Of a stretch of DNA of 64,000 nt, positions 23,131-32,886 are shown one piece after another; within the stretch, counting starts at the first letter, position 1; the number at the start of each line of letters is the position of its first letter. This stretch comes from Lishizhenia tianjinensis (GTDB lineage: Bacteria > Bacteroidota > Bacteroidia > Flavobacteriales_D > Crocinitomicaceae). The translations under genes were made by a program, and so were the position numbers. Under the pieces are notes generated by a model, which did not search any database, had not been told where the DNA came from, and saw nothing but the letters and a program-made list of their open reading frames with translations. The stretch lies in the NCBI RefSeq assembly GCF_900116425.1, contig NZ_FPAS01000001.1, positions 248,001 through 312,000 on the forward strand, given 5' to 3'.

Positions 23131-25132
23131 GTTTTGGGGTGTGATATTACTACTTTTTTGCCATGCGATTTACGCACAAGAAGAGGTACAACAAAGTCTA
23201 GAATATTTGGCTGAACAACAAGAAGTAGAGGAGGTAGACCTTACGCAAAGTAGAGATTTATTGTTGTTTTATAAGGAACACCCCCTTAATTTAAATCAAG
23301 AAGATTTAGCACCTTTGGTTGATTTAGGTTTACTCTCCGAACTTCAAGCAAAGGCCTTGAAAGAACACATACAAAAGGCTGGGAAGTTGCTCAGTATTTA
23401 TGAATTACAAAGTGTAGAACATTTGTCACAAGAGGTAATTGCACGTGTACTTCCCTTTGTTGAAGTAAAACAGAATTTTGAAAACAGGTCCTTGCCTTTG
23501 CGCGACCTGTTTTTTTATGCCAACAAACAGCTTTACTTGAAAAGTTTAGGAATAACGCAACAAAAAAGAGGGTATAGCGCTGATACGTCTGTGAATGGCT
23601 ATTTGGGAACTCCCAGGTCCTACTACCTCCGTGCACGAATGCATTATGGAAATCTTTTTAGTGTGGGTTTTACTTTAGAGCAAGATGCAGGTGAGCAATT
23701 AACAAAGTCTAAACTTCCCGACTTTTCATCGGCTCATTTTTATGTTGGAAAAAGAGGTGTGCTAGATGCCTTAGTTCTGGGAGATTTCACCGCACAAATG
23801 GGACAAGGTTTAACCCATTTTACGGGGTATGCTTCGGGTAAGTCTATGGTGCTTACAAGTGTAAAGAAAAATGCACGTGCGCTGCGACCTTCTACATCTG
23901 TAGATGAAAGTAGGTTTTTGCGAGGCGTAGGGGTGAATTTTAAACATAAAGACTATGCATTCATGACTTTTATTTCTCGTAAGAGTTTAAGTGCTCGACT
24001 CAACGCAACACAAGATACCGCTTTGAGTATTCTCCGCTCTGGCTATCACCGAACAGAAAGCGAATTCAGCACAAAGGGGAATTTGAAGGAAAGTATGTTA
24101 GGTGCATCCATTCAGCGGAAGGGAGAGCAGTTAAAGCTCGGTGTAAACGCCATTTATCAACGTTATAACTTACCCTATTTCAAAGTTGAGAATGTTTACA
24201 ATGCTTTTCAATTTCGAGGTCAGGAAGCATTCAACACTAGTATTGATTACTCTTGGAATTATAGAAATTTCGAGTTCTTTGGTGAATCCGCTTATGCCTG
24301 GCAACAAAGTGCTTGGGCTCATCTTCAAGGTGTGCTACTTGCACTTAATCAATCCCTAAGCATGAGTGTGCTCCATAGAAATTACGATAGGGCCTATCAC
24401 GCTTTTTATGCCCAAGCTTTTGCAGAGAATTCTAACCTTGAAAACGAGCAAGGTACTTTTATGGCGCTCGCTTACAAAAGAGGTCGCCATCAATTCAATG
24501 CTTATGTGGATGTGTTCCGGTTTCCTTGGTTAAAGTATCAAGTAGATGCTCCAAGTGCTGGTCAAGAGTTGAATGCCATGTATCAATACAATTGGGGAAA
24601 ACATGCTTTTTTCTATTTACGTTACCGTTTTAGGAATAAACCGAAAAATGTAAAAGATAGTCCACAGAAAACCAACCCTGTTGAAGATGTTATCCAAGAG
24701 AATTATCGTTTTCAATTACAAGTGGAAATTCTAAAAGGATTGACCTGGAAAATGCGTTGGGAGGGAGTACAGGTTAAAAGAGGAGGAGAGGTCATTACAG
24801 GTAATTTACTCTTGCAAGATTTGAATTATAGACCTCTGAGTTTTCCAGTGGATGTTAGTTTACGTTACGCCTTGTTTGACACAGATAATTATGAAGCGAG
24901 AATCTATGCCTATGAAAATAATGTACTCAATGTGTTTAGTATTCCACCTTACTATGATAAAGGTTCGCGCTACTATATTGTTGTGCGTTGGCGCATGAAT
25001 AAAAGTCTAGATGTTAACCTAAGATTAGCCTCAACGCACTATTCAAATAAAAAAGAGTTAGGCTCTGGTTTAGAACAGATTAAAGGGAGTCAAAAAACAG
25101 AGGTGACCTGTCAACTACGCTTAAAATATTAA
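23117..25132 (+). CDS. Outer-membrane protein with N-terminal helix-hairpin-helix domain
   Basis: 671 residues with a signal peptide (core MNKFWGVILLLFCHAIYAQ; a second ATG at 23123 is the better start). Residues about 50-120 form helix-hairpin-helix motifs: NLNQEDLAPLVDLGLLSELQAKAL and GKLLSIYELQSVEHL, like ComEA-type HhH. The rest (about 140-671) is a large beta-barrel with many aromatic-rich strands, e.g. VLGDFTAQMGQGLTHF and AFFYLRYRFRNK, ending VTCQLRLKY. The combination is typical of a Bacteroidota family of unknown role. It overlaps the previous gene, and its end overlaps the convergent tsaD by 12 bp. Confidence 0.75.
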   Translation: MKMNKFWGVILLLFCHAIYAQEEVQQSLEYLAEQQEVEEVDLTQSRDLLLFYKEHPLNLNQEDLAPLVDLGLLSELQAKALKEHIQKAGKLLSIYELQSVEHLSQEVIARVLPFVEVKQNFENRSLPLRDLFFYANKQLYLKSLGITQQKRGYSADTSVNGYLGTPRSYYLRARMHYGNLFSVGFTLEQDAGEQLTKSKLPDFSSAHFYVGKRGVLDALVLGDFTAQMGQGLTHFTGYASGKSMVLTSVKKNARALRPSTSVDESRFLRGVGVNFKHKDYAFMTFISRKSLSARLNATQDTALSILRSGYHRTESEFSTKGNLKESMLGASIQRKGEQLKLGVNAIYQRYNLPYFKVENVYNAFQFRGQEAFNTSIDYSWNYRNFEFFGESAYAWQQSAWAHLQGVLLALNQSLSMSVLHRNYDRAYHAFYAQAFAENSNLENEQGTFMALAYKRGRHQFNAYVDVFRFPWLKYQVDAPSAGQELNAMYQYNWGKHAFFYLRYRFRNKPKNVKDSPQKTNPVEDVIQENYRFQLQVEILKGLTWKMRWEGVQVKRGGEVITGNLLLQDLNYRPLSFPVDVSLRYALFDTDNYEARIYAYENNVLNVFSIPPYYDKGSRYYIVVRWRMNKSLDVNLRLASTHYSNKKELGSGLEQIKGSQKTEVTCQLRLKY

Positions 25133-26143
25133 ACGAGCTGTGGCCGCAATCTTCTGATCGGCAAATTCTCCACGTAAGTAATGGTACCTTCCTGTTATCG
25201 CTATCATGGCTGCATTATCTGTACAGTATTCGAATTTTGGAATAAAGGTTTTCCATTGGCGTTTTTTAGCTTCTTCTTCAAGGCGTGTTCTTAAGCCCGA
25301 GTTGGCAGAAACTCCACCCGCAATGGCTATGCTTTTGATGTTTTGTTCTTTGGCTGCTTTAATGAGCTTTTTAAACAAGATATCCAAAATCGTTTTCTGT
25401 ATAGAAGCACACAAATCATTCATGTTTTCTTCTACAAAGTTTGGTTTCTCTTTCTCTTGTTTTTGAATGAAGTAGAGGATGGAAGTTTTAAGTCCACTAA
25501 AGCTGTAATCTAAGTCTTTTACCTGTGGCTTGGCAAACTCAAATTTGTTTTCGTCTCCCAACTTTGCGTATTTATCTATCAAGGGCCCACCTGGGTAAGG
25601 AAGTCCGAGAATTTTAGCCGATTTATCAAAAGCTTCACCTGCCGCATCGTCTATGGTAGTGCCTATAACTTCCATGTCTAAATAATCTTTCACCAATACG
25701 ATTTGTGTATGTCCTCCAGAAACAGTTAAACACAAGAAAGGAAATTCGGGTTTGTCTTTACCTTCATCATCTATGAAATGCGCAAGAACATGACCGTGCA
25801 TGTGGTTACAATCTATCATAGGAATGTTCATTCCAAGGGCAAAAGACTTGGCAAAAGAAGTTCCTACAATTAAAGACCCAAGAAGTCCCGGACCACGCGT
25901 AAATGCTATGGCATCAATGTCTTCCTTTTTAATTCCAGCCTTTTTAATGGCAGTATCAACTACAGGAATAATATTTTGCTGGTGTGCCCTTGATGCTAAC
26001 TCAGGAACTACCCCTCCGTATTCTTGGTGAACACGTTGACCCGCAATTTCATTTGATAAAATTTCTTCATTTCTTAAAACCGCCGCAGAAGTATCGTCAC
26101 AGCTAGATTCTATGCCTAAAATGATAATTTCTTTATCCTTCAT
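25121..26143 (-). CDS. tsaD: tRNA N6-adenosine threonylcarbamoyltransferase
   Basis: A 340-residue protein of the Kae1/TsaD family: GIESSCDDTSAAVL (ATP-site), FTRGPGLLGSLIVGTSFAKSFA, the metal-binding NHMHGHVLAHF (His-x3-His), SGGHTQIVL, and AIAGGVSANSGLR plus CTDNAAMIA at the C-terminal end. It transfers the threonylcarbamoyl group to A37 of ANN-decoding tRNAs with TsaB and TsaE (not in this window). Divergent from tamB with only 34 bp between start codons. Confidence 0.97.
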   Translation of the reverse strand: MKDKEIIILGIESSCDDTSAAVLRNEEILSNEIAGQRVHQEYGGVVPELASRAHQQNIIPVVDTAIKKAGIKKEDIDAIAFTRGPGLLGSLIVGTSFAKSFALGMNIPMIDCNHMHGHVLAHFIDDEGKDKPEFPFLCLTVSGGHTQIVLVKDYLDMEVIGTTIDDAAGEAFDKSAKILGLPYPGGPLIDKYAKLGDENKFEFAKPQVKDLDYSFSGLKTSILYFIQKQEKEKPNFVEENMNDLCASIQKTILDILFKKLIKAAKEQNIKSIAIAGGVSANSGLRTRLEEEAKKRQWKTFIPKFEYCTDNAAMIAITGRYHYLRGEFADQKIAATARLIF

Positions 26144-26177
26144 GATTGGACCAACTTTTGATTATTTTTACAATTCG

Positions 26178-29100
26178 ATGGCAAAGTTACTCAAAATACT
26201 AGGAAAAGGATTCTTGGGACTCTTAGAATGGGTTTTGATTATCATTTTTCTTCTCGTTTTAGCCATCAGGAGTCCTAAATTTCAAACCTACGCCGCACAA
26301 AAAGCAACATCTTTTTTAAGTGAAGAACTGCAAGCGCGCATAGAGATAGAAAAGGTGGATATACGTTTTTTTGACCGCGTTTATTTGAAAGGAATTTTCG
26401 TTGAAGATCACAAACAAGATACTTTGGCTGCCATAGAACTTTTGGAAGTCAATATCAACGCTTTGAAAGCAAAGCAATTACTTTTCAAATTAGATGAGGT
26501 AAAGCTCCAAAATGCACGCGTGAATCTGAAAACTTATAAGGGAGAGAAGAACCTTAATTTACAGTACATTGTTGACTATTTTAAAAGTGATAAACCAGCT
26601 TCACCCACACCTAACTTTGTTCTAAATGCGCGATCATTAATTCTTGAGAATGTTGATTTTTCGTTGATAGATGAGAACAAAGCTTTAAATCCCTATGGTG
26701 TGGATTATGACCACATGCATTTTAAAAATACCCATGTTCGTTTTAGTGATTTAAACTATACGTCAAAGGGATTGGTTGCGACTTTAGATCACCTGAGTAC
26801 CCAAGAGAATTTTTCCGGTTTTCAGTTGGATGAACTTTCCGGCAAAGTAAAACACAGTGGAGAAGGTATCTTCTTTGAGCAAATGATAATCAAAACCGCT
26901 GAAACCGATTTGAAAGCAGAGAAGTTGGCTTTGATTACCCATAGTTATGGAAATTATTTAGAGTTTGTAGACAGTGTAGATTTTGACGTGAGCATTTCTG
27001 GGGCTAAGGTTTCTATGAGGGACGTTTCTATGTTTGCTCCAGAATTAAAGGGGATGACAGACATTGTCCATTTGGATGTGAAGGCTTCGGATAGAATCAA
27101 GAACTTGAATTTGAAGGACGTGTACCTACAGTTTGGACTTTCCTCTTACATAGCCGGTGATTTTATTTTGCCAGATTTTAGAGAAATGGATGATTTACAG
27201 TTCAATGAGCTGATTAAAGATTTTTACATCACGCTTAAAGATTTGGAAGGATTGCATTTGCCAGAAAGTGCTGGTGATCCGCATTTACTGTTGCCCCAGC
27301 AAGTGATGAATTTTGACTATGTCAACGGGAGCAATGTGTACTTTACAGGTAACCTGGAGGAGTTTAAATTGAAAGCTAAAAATATCAGAACGGCTCTGGG
27401 GATAGTGCATATTTCAAGAGATTTGGCTTTTCACTATCATCCCGAGGATGCGGCTTATTTCTTTGGAGAATTTAAAGATTCATCCTATTACATAGATGTT
27501 GAAGACTTTCAATTGGGCAACTTCTTAGGCTTAGAAGATTTTGGAAACACCACGGCTAGTTTTGCGGTGAGTGGATATGCCCCGAGTTTTAGTGAAATAA
27601 ATTTTTCTTCCATTACTGGATTCGTGGAACGTTTTGATTATCGCAATTATCCTTACTCTAATATCACCATTGAGAAAGGACAACTCATCGGAAATCAAGT
27701 AAGTGCACAACTCGATATGCAAGATAAGTTGGTAGATCTACAGTTCGATGGCGATATAAATTTCTCAGATAAAGAATTCATGCAGTTTGAAGTTGCTGTA
27801 GATGCCTCACACTTAGAGGCATTAAACCTGGGCTTACCAGATTCTGTGGATTTAAAAGCACACATGAAGGTCGATTTAAAAGATTATACAAAGGCATCTT
27901 TTAAAGGAGCGGTGAATATAGCAGACATACATTACGCCCAATCTGGTAAATCCTTCGATTTGGAAAAACTAGAGGTGAAGGCGGAAAGAAGTCCAACCAA
28001 AGACAAGTTTTCTTTGAACTCAGATTACTTGGATGCCGACATGGAAGGGAAGTTCAATTTTGCGGAAATACCAAGTAATATATCCTTTCAGTTGGAACAA
28101 ATATTCCCCGCCCTTTTTATACGTAAGGAAAAGGAAATAGAGAATGTTCAGAATGACTTTACCTATCACTTACTAATAAAAGACGCTCAACCCGTATTGG
28201 ATGTTTTATATCCTGAGTTGGGTATCGCAAACAATACCTTGGTTTTCGGTGCGTTCGATGCACCACAAAAGAATTACAGTTTAACCCTTAATTCACCCAA
28301 AATCAGCTTTGGAGATTATTATGGAGAAGGAATATCAACTACGCAAGAATTGTATTCGGGGAATTTAATTGCGGTATGCGACATGAATACGGTGTATTTA
28401 AACGATACCTTAAATTGTGAAGATTTCCATTTCACAAGTATGAGTTTGGGGGATTTATTAGATGCCCAACTGTCGTGGAATGCTACGAAAACAAACCCTA
28501 CATCTCTTTCTTGGTATACCTTCATTAATGGAGAAGATGATTTGAAATTTGACATTAAAACCTCATATTTCACCATCAGAGATCACCGTTGGGATATACG
28601 AAAGAACTCTGTAATTCACATGAAAGGAGATAGTTTGGATATAGACAATTTCCGTATGGCAAGAGACCAACAATTCTTGAGTTTAGATGGATTAATTACC
28701 AATCAACCCGAAGACAAACTAGAGGTCATAGCCAAAGATTTCGACCTCAGTGATATCGCCGGAGTTTTTGGTGATTTTGCCGTTAAAGGTATTGCCAATA
28801 TAACCGGAGAAGTAGCCACACCATTTACGGATTTATTTTTTACGGGGAAGGGAAATATTGATTCCTTATTTATCAACAATGAAGAAGTAGGAGATATATC
28901 GCTATTGGCAGGCTACAGACAGAAACAAAAGAAAATAGATGTTGAAGGTAAAATCAATTATAGAGGGATAGAAACCTTCGATTTTAATGGCTATTATGAT
29001 GTTATCGCTAAAAAGGATAACCTTAATTTTTTACTCGATTTCAAAGGGGCAGATTTACAAGTAGCCAACGCCTTTATGGATGAAGACGTAGTGTCTAATA

Positions 29101-30725
29101 TCGCCGGGAAATTAGCCGGAAAAATACAGGTTCGCGGGGAGATAGATGCTCCTATCTTGGAAGGTAAAGTAATGTTATCGGATGGTAATGCCAAACTGCA
29201 GTTGTTGGGTGCCAATTTTAAATTTGGTGGAGAAATAGAAGTGGTTGACGGCGGTGTTTTCTTAAACAATATTCCCATTCAAGATGAAGAAGGAAATACA
29301 GGGGCTGTTGTAGGACAAATTTTCCATAATAAATTCAAGAATTTCAACTTTGATTTAACCTTTGATATGGAGGAACAATTGGTGAACAACAAGTTCATCC
29401 CTATCGATCGTTTCTTAGTAATGAACACCAAGTATAACGAGGATGAATATTACTATGGAAAGGCTTACATACGAGGAACGGCCAATATTTCAGGTTCTAC
29501 GGATAACCTAAGAATAGACGTGAATGCCAATACTCGCAAAGGTACTTGGATAGATTTCCCCATGTATGGAGCATCAGAAATAGAGGAAGCACAATTTATA
29601 GAATGGCTGCCACGTATTGCCGATTCTTTGCTTGCGGATGAACCGAAAATAGATTTTACGGGTGTTGAGTTAAACTTAAACATAGGAGTTACCCCAGATG
29701 CTCGCTTGAAAGTGATATTTAACGAAGAAACGGGTGATGAAATTACTGCTTTTGGAGAGGGGAATATTATCATTGGTTTAGATAACCTGAATCAATTGAG
29801 TATGGAGGGTGTATTTACTGTGGATAGAGGGAATTATAACTTTGTTTTAGGACCTTACAAACAAAACTTTATACTTGAAAAAGGAGGAACGGTGCAATGG
29901 TCGGGGAGTCCTTACGACGCTACAGTGAATTTACAGACCTATTATAAAACTACTGCCAATTTAGATGTGGTGGTCCAAGATGTAATGACGAACAATGGAA
30001 CCAGAAAAGATGAGATAAACTGTTACCTCAGCTTAAACGGTGATTTGATGAAACCAGACATTACCTTTGATATTAAAGCTCCTAAGGCCAATGAAATGGG
30101 GAAAGCCACCTTGGCCAGAATACGTTCAGACCAAGATGAATTGAACCGCCAGTTCATCAATTTGATGGTCTTTAAACAATTCACTCCCCTGAACTCTGGA
30201 GGTTCTCTTGGAGGTGGATTAGATTTGGTAAGTACTCAAATTAATTCACTCATCGATAAGCTCAATACGGGAGCCAATATTGGCGTAGCCTTGGATAAAG
30301 ATGAGTTAACAGGAGACAACACCGTCGAGCTTGGTGTGAGTAAAGAATTTTTAGACGATAAGTTAATTGTGTCCACTTCATTTGGAGTGGAAAATAGTGC
30401 TGCAAATTCTGCCACAAATACCAGTAACTTTATCGGTGATGTAAGGGTAGAATACGTCCTTAATGATGCTAGAACCATGCGTGTGAACGTGTACAATGAG
30501 TCTAATGACTATTCTGTAATACAGGACAATAATCAAGGACAATATACCCAGGGAGTTGGTATTCACTACCAAGAAGACTTCCAAAATTTAAGCGACTTCA
30601 AATTATTCCAGTATATTGGGAACCTGTTTCGAAAAGAAGACAACAAAAAAGAAGATAATAAGAATAAAAAGAAGATTCCTCAGGAGTATATAGACAACCC
30701 CGCGTTGTTGAATGAGGAGAACTAA
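26178..30725 (+). CDS. tamB: Translocation and assembly module protein TamB (DUF490)
   Basis: 1515 residues from ATG 26178 (MAKLLKILGKGF); the in-frame ATG at 26112 would overlap tsaD. One N-terminal anchor (about 11-29), then a very long AsmA-like beta-taco region, and the conserved C-terminal DUF490 domain: GKATLARIRSDQDELNRQ, QFINLMVFKQFTPLN and GLDLVSTQINSLIDKL. TamB-type proteins bridge the periplasm and help lipid transport or barrel assembly with TamA/BamA. A biotin carboxylase gene starts 17 bp downstream. Confidence 0.92.
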   Translation: MAKLLKILGKGFLGLLEWVLIIIFLLVLAIRSPKFQTYAAQKATSFLSEELQARIEIEKVDIRFFDRVYLKGIFVEDHKQDTLAAIELLEVNINALKAKQLLFKLDEVKLQNARVNLKTYKGEKNLNLQYIVDYFKSDKPASPTPNFVLNARSLILENVDFSLIDENKALNPYGVDYDHMHFKNTHVRFSDLNYTSKGLVATLDHLSTQENFSGFQLDELSGKVKHSGEGIFFEQMIIKTAETDLKAEKLALITHSYGNYLEFVDSVDFDVSISGAKVSMRDVSMFAPELKGMTDIVHLDVKASDRIKNLNLKDVYLQFGLSSYIAGDFILPDFREMDDLQFNELIKDFYITLKDLEGLHLPESAGDPHLLLPQQVMNFDYVNGSNVYFTGNLEEFKLKAKNIRTALGIVHISRDLAFHYHPEDAAYFFGEFKDSSYYIDVEDFQLGNFLGLEDFGNTTASFAVSGYAPSFSEINFSSITGFVERFDYRNYPYSNITIEKGQLIGNQVSAQLDMQDKLVDLQFDGDINFSDKEFMQFEVAVDASHLEALNLGLPDSVDLKAHMKVDLKDYTKASFKGAVNIADIHYAQSGKSFDLEKLEVKAERSPTKDKFSLNSDYLDADMEGKFNFAEIPSNISFQLEQIFPALFIRKEKEIENVQNDFTYHLLIKDAQPVLDVLYPELGIANNTLVFGAFDAPQKNYSLTLNSPKISFGDYYGEGISTTQELYSGNLIAVCDMNTVYLNDTLNCEDFHFTSMSLGDLLDAQLSWNATKTNPTSLSWYTFINGEDDLKFDIKTSYFTIRDHRWDIRKNSVIHMKGDSLDIDNFRMARDQQFLSLDGLITNQPEDKLEVIAKDFDLSDIAGVFGDFAVKGIANITGEVATPFTDLFFTGKGNIDSLFINNEEVGDISLLAGYRQKQKKIDVEGKINYRGIETFDFNGYYDVIAKKDNLNFLLDFKGADLQVANAFMDEDVVSNIAGKLAGKIQVRGEIDAPILEGKVMLSDGNAKLQLLGANFKFGGEIEVVDGGVFLNNIPIQDEEGNTGAVVGQIFHNKFKNFNFDLTFDMEEQLVNNKFIPIDRFLVMNTKYNEDEYYYGKAYIRGTANISGSTDNLRIDVNANTRKGTWIDFPMYGASEIEEAQFIEWLPRIADSLLADEPKIDFTGVELNLNIGVTPDARLKVIFNEETGDEITAFGEGNIIIGLDNLNQLSMEGVFTVDRGNYNFVLGPYKQNFILEKGGTVQWSGSPYDATVNLQTYYKTTANLDVVVQDVMTNNGTRKDEINCYLSLNGDLMKPDITFDIKAPKANEMGKATLARIRSDQDELNRQFINLMVFKQFTPLNSGGSLGGGLDLVSTQINSLIDKLNTGANIGVALDKDELTGDNTVELGVSKEFLDDKLIVSTSFGVENSAANSATNTSNFIGDVRVEYVLNDARTMRVNVYNESNDYSVIQDNNQGQYTQGVGIHYQEDFQNLSDFKLFQYIGNLFRKEDNKKEDNKNKKKIPQEYIDNPALLNEEN

Positions 30726-30742
30726 TATACTTAATACAAGAG

Positions 30743-32203
30743 ATGAAAAAAGTACTGATAGCCAACCGTGGTGAAATTGCAAGAAGAGTAATTAGAACCT
30801 TGCACAGATTGAACATTGAAAGTGTAGCTGTATATTCTGACGCAGATGCTAATGCGCCTTTCGTTTTGGAAGCAGATGAAGCTGTTCATATTGGAGCTTC
30901 TCCTTCAGCAGAAAGCTATTTGGTGCAAGATAGAATTTTAGAGGCGGCAAAAGCTACGGGTGCAGATGGTATACACCCAGGTTACGGGTTCTTATCAGAA
31001 AATTCAGAGTTCTCTGAGAAAGTAAAAGCAGCAGGAATTACCTTCATAGGACCATCGGCTCATGCCATGGAGTTGATGGGGGATAAGTTAAGTGCCAAAC
31101 AAGCCGTAAAAGAGTTTGATGTGCCTTTAGTACCTGGTATCGATAAAGCAGTTTCTGATTTTGATGAGGCCTTGGATGTTGCCAAAAAAATTGGTTTCCC
31201 TGTGTTAATCAAAGCCTCTGCCGGTGGTGGAGGTAAAGGAATGCGTTTGGTAGAGCGTGAAGAGGATTTAATCGAACAAATGCAATTGGCGCAATCTGAA
31301 GCGCGTTCTTCTTTTGGAGATGATGCGGTGTTCGTGGAAAAGTTTGTAACCAAACCTCGTCATATTGAAATACAAGTTTTTGCCGATAGTCATGGAAATA
31401 CAGTTCATTTGTTTGAACGTGAATGTTCTATTCAACGTCGTCACCAAAAGGTAATTGAAGAGGCACCGAGTGCTGTTTTAACACCTGAGATTAGAGAAAA
31501 AATGGGACAAGCAGCGATTAATGTTGCAAAAGCTTGTAACTACGAAGGAGCTGGTACCGTTGAATTTTTAATTGATGCTGATTTAAACTTCTACTTCTTG
31601 GAAATGAATACACGTTTGCAAGTAGAGCACCCGGTAACTGAAGAGATTACTGGACTTGATTTGGTAGAATGGCAAATTAGAGTTGCCAGAGGTGAGGAAT
31701 TGCCTTTAAAGCAAGAAGAAATTAAAATGAAAGGTCATGCCGTGGAAGTACGTGTGTACGCTGAGGATGCCTTGAATAATTTTGCACCAGACATAGGAAC
31801 CTTAAGAAGATACAGAAAACCAAGTTTTGATTGGGTACGTGTAGACGACGCGTTTGAAGAAGGAATGGAAATACCTATCTACTACGATCCAATGATCGCT
31901 AAATTGGTGACTTATGGTGAAGATAGAGCGCAATCTATAGAGCGTATGATCAAAGCCATAGATAACTATGAAATTTCAGGTTTAAGAACAACTTTAGATT
32001 TTGGTAAGTATGTAATGAAGCACAACGCTTTTACTTCTGGTAATTTCGATACTAACTTTGTGAAGCATTATTTTGAAGTTCCTTCAGTGATGAAAGGAGC
32101 ACAGAAAGAAGAAGAGAAAGCTTTGATAGCTGGTATCAACAAAATCTGGGATAGATTAAAAGAAAGAGAGAAAGAAGAATTTGCAGTTCAACCTGTAAGG
32201 TAA
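30743..32203 (+). CDS. accC: Biotin carboxylase subunit (acetyl-/acyl-CoA carboxylase)
   Basis: A 486-residue ATP-grasp enzyme. N-terminal VLIANRGEIARRVIRTLHRL; ATP loop KASAGGGGKGMR; PRHIEIQVFADSHG and ERECSIQRRHQKVIEEAPS; catalytic EMNTRLQVEHPVTEEITG. It carboxylates biotin on a carrier protein using ATP and bicarbonate. The size suits an acetyl- or propionyl-CoA carboxylase subunit; no carboxyltransferase or biotin-carrier gene is adjacent, so the acyl partner is uncertain. It lies just downstream of tamB, probably in one transcript, and is followed by a terminator. Confidence 0.9.
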   Translation: MKKVLIANRGEIARRVIRTLHRLNIESVAVYSDADANAPFVLEADEAVHIGASPSAESYLVQDRILEAAKATGADGIHPGYGFLSENSEFSEKVKAAGITFIGPSAHAMELMGDKLSAKQAVKEFDVPLVPGIDKAVSDFDEALDVAKKIGFPVLIKASAGGGGKGMRLVEREEDLIEQMQLAQSEARSSFGDDAVFVEKFVTKPRHIEIQVFADSHGNTVHLFERECSIQRRHQKVIEEAPSAVLTPEIREKMGQAAINVAKACNYEGAGTVEFLIDADLNFYFLEMNTRLQVEHPVTEEITGLDLVEWQIRVARGEELPLKQEEIKMKGHAVEVRVYAEDALNNFAPDIGTLRRYRKPSFDWVRVDDAFEEGMEIPIYYDPMIAKLVTYGEDRAQSIERMIKAIDNYEISGLRTTLDFGKYVMKHNAFTSGNFDTNFVKHYFEVPSVMKGAQKEEEKALIAGINKIWDRLKEREKEEFAVQPVR

Positions 32204-32226
32204 CTAATAACTTCTTAGAAGATAGA

Positions 32227-32262
32227 AAAAGGATTACTCGTTGGGTAGTCCTTTTTTTATGA
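32227..32262 (+). terminator. Terminator after accC
   Basis: AAAGGATTAC / GTAGTCCTTT stem around a short TCGTTGG loop, then a long T run at about 32252-32259. Confidence 0.88.
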
Positions 32263-32361
32263 ATAAAGATCTAAGTTACAATGAATTTTCTCGTTGAAGT
32301 TAGTTGAGAATAGGCTTAATTTCTTTGTGATTTTCCATTAAATATTCGTAACTTCTCAAAC

Positions 32362-32754
32362 ATGAAACACTATAATTGTCCATATTGTCATGCATATTTA
32401 AATGCAGCTGGTTACATAGCTCTAGGAGTGAAGAAACCGCATGGAAACAGTGGTGTTATATTGTTAAGTGAAGAAATAGGAGACTACACTACTAAAATTA
32501 ACCCAAAGCTAGATATACATGAAGGAGAGTTAACTCACTTTCATTGTCCTAGTTGCACAGAATCTTTACACTTACCTTCTGACGAACGTTTAGTAAGGAT
32601 TTTGAAAACAGATAGCAATGGAGTGGAACACACAGTTATCTTCTCAGCTATTAATGGTGAAAGGTCTACTTATTTAATTTCAGATGAAAGACAATTAACA
32701 TTTGGAGAACATGCGTTGAAATTCATGGACCCAGAATGGTACCTGAAGTTATGA
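32362..32754 (+). CDS. Hypothetical protein with two CPxC zinc-ribbon-like knuckles
   Basis: A 130-residue cytosolic protein. Two Cys-Pro-x-Cys knuckles (NCPYCHAY near residue 5 and HCPSCTESL near 60) could bind one zinc as a rubredoxin-like ribbon. The C-terminal half (VEHTVIFSAINGERSTYLISDE and FGEHALKFMDPEWYLKL) has no recognised family. Single gene; a T-tailed terminator follows at 32846-32884. Role unknown. Confidence 0.7.
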   Translation: MKHYNCPYCHAYLNAAGYIALGVKKPHGNSGVILLSEEIGDYTTKINPKLDIHEGELTHFHCPSCTESLHLPSDERLVRILKTDSNGVEHTVIFSAINGERSTYLISDERQLTFGEHALKFMDPEWYLKL

Positions 32755-32845
32755 GGTGCTACTACTGTAACTTTACCAAGCTTTAAGTGTAAGCTTAAAG
32801 ATTCTAATTTTGTTGTTCAAAATTTTCCGTCACTAGGAAAGAAGG

Positions 32846-32884
32846 GCTGGAAATCAAGGTTTTGTTTTGATTTCCAGCTTTTTA
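32846..32884 (+). terminator. Terminator between convergent genes
   Basis: Perfect 12-bp stem GCTGGAAATCAA (32846-32857) / TTGATTTCCAGC (32867-32878) with a T-rich tail; mainly serves the plus strand. Confidence 0.88.
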
Positions 32885-32886
32885 TT

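Noticed and set aside
26112-26177. Extending tamB upstream to ATG 26112
   Set aside because: Overlaps the tsaD start by 32 bp and adds a sequence unlike TamB; ATG 26178 gives the usual basic start and anchor helix.
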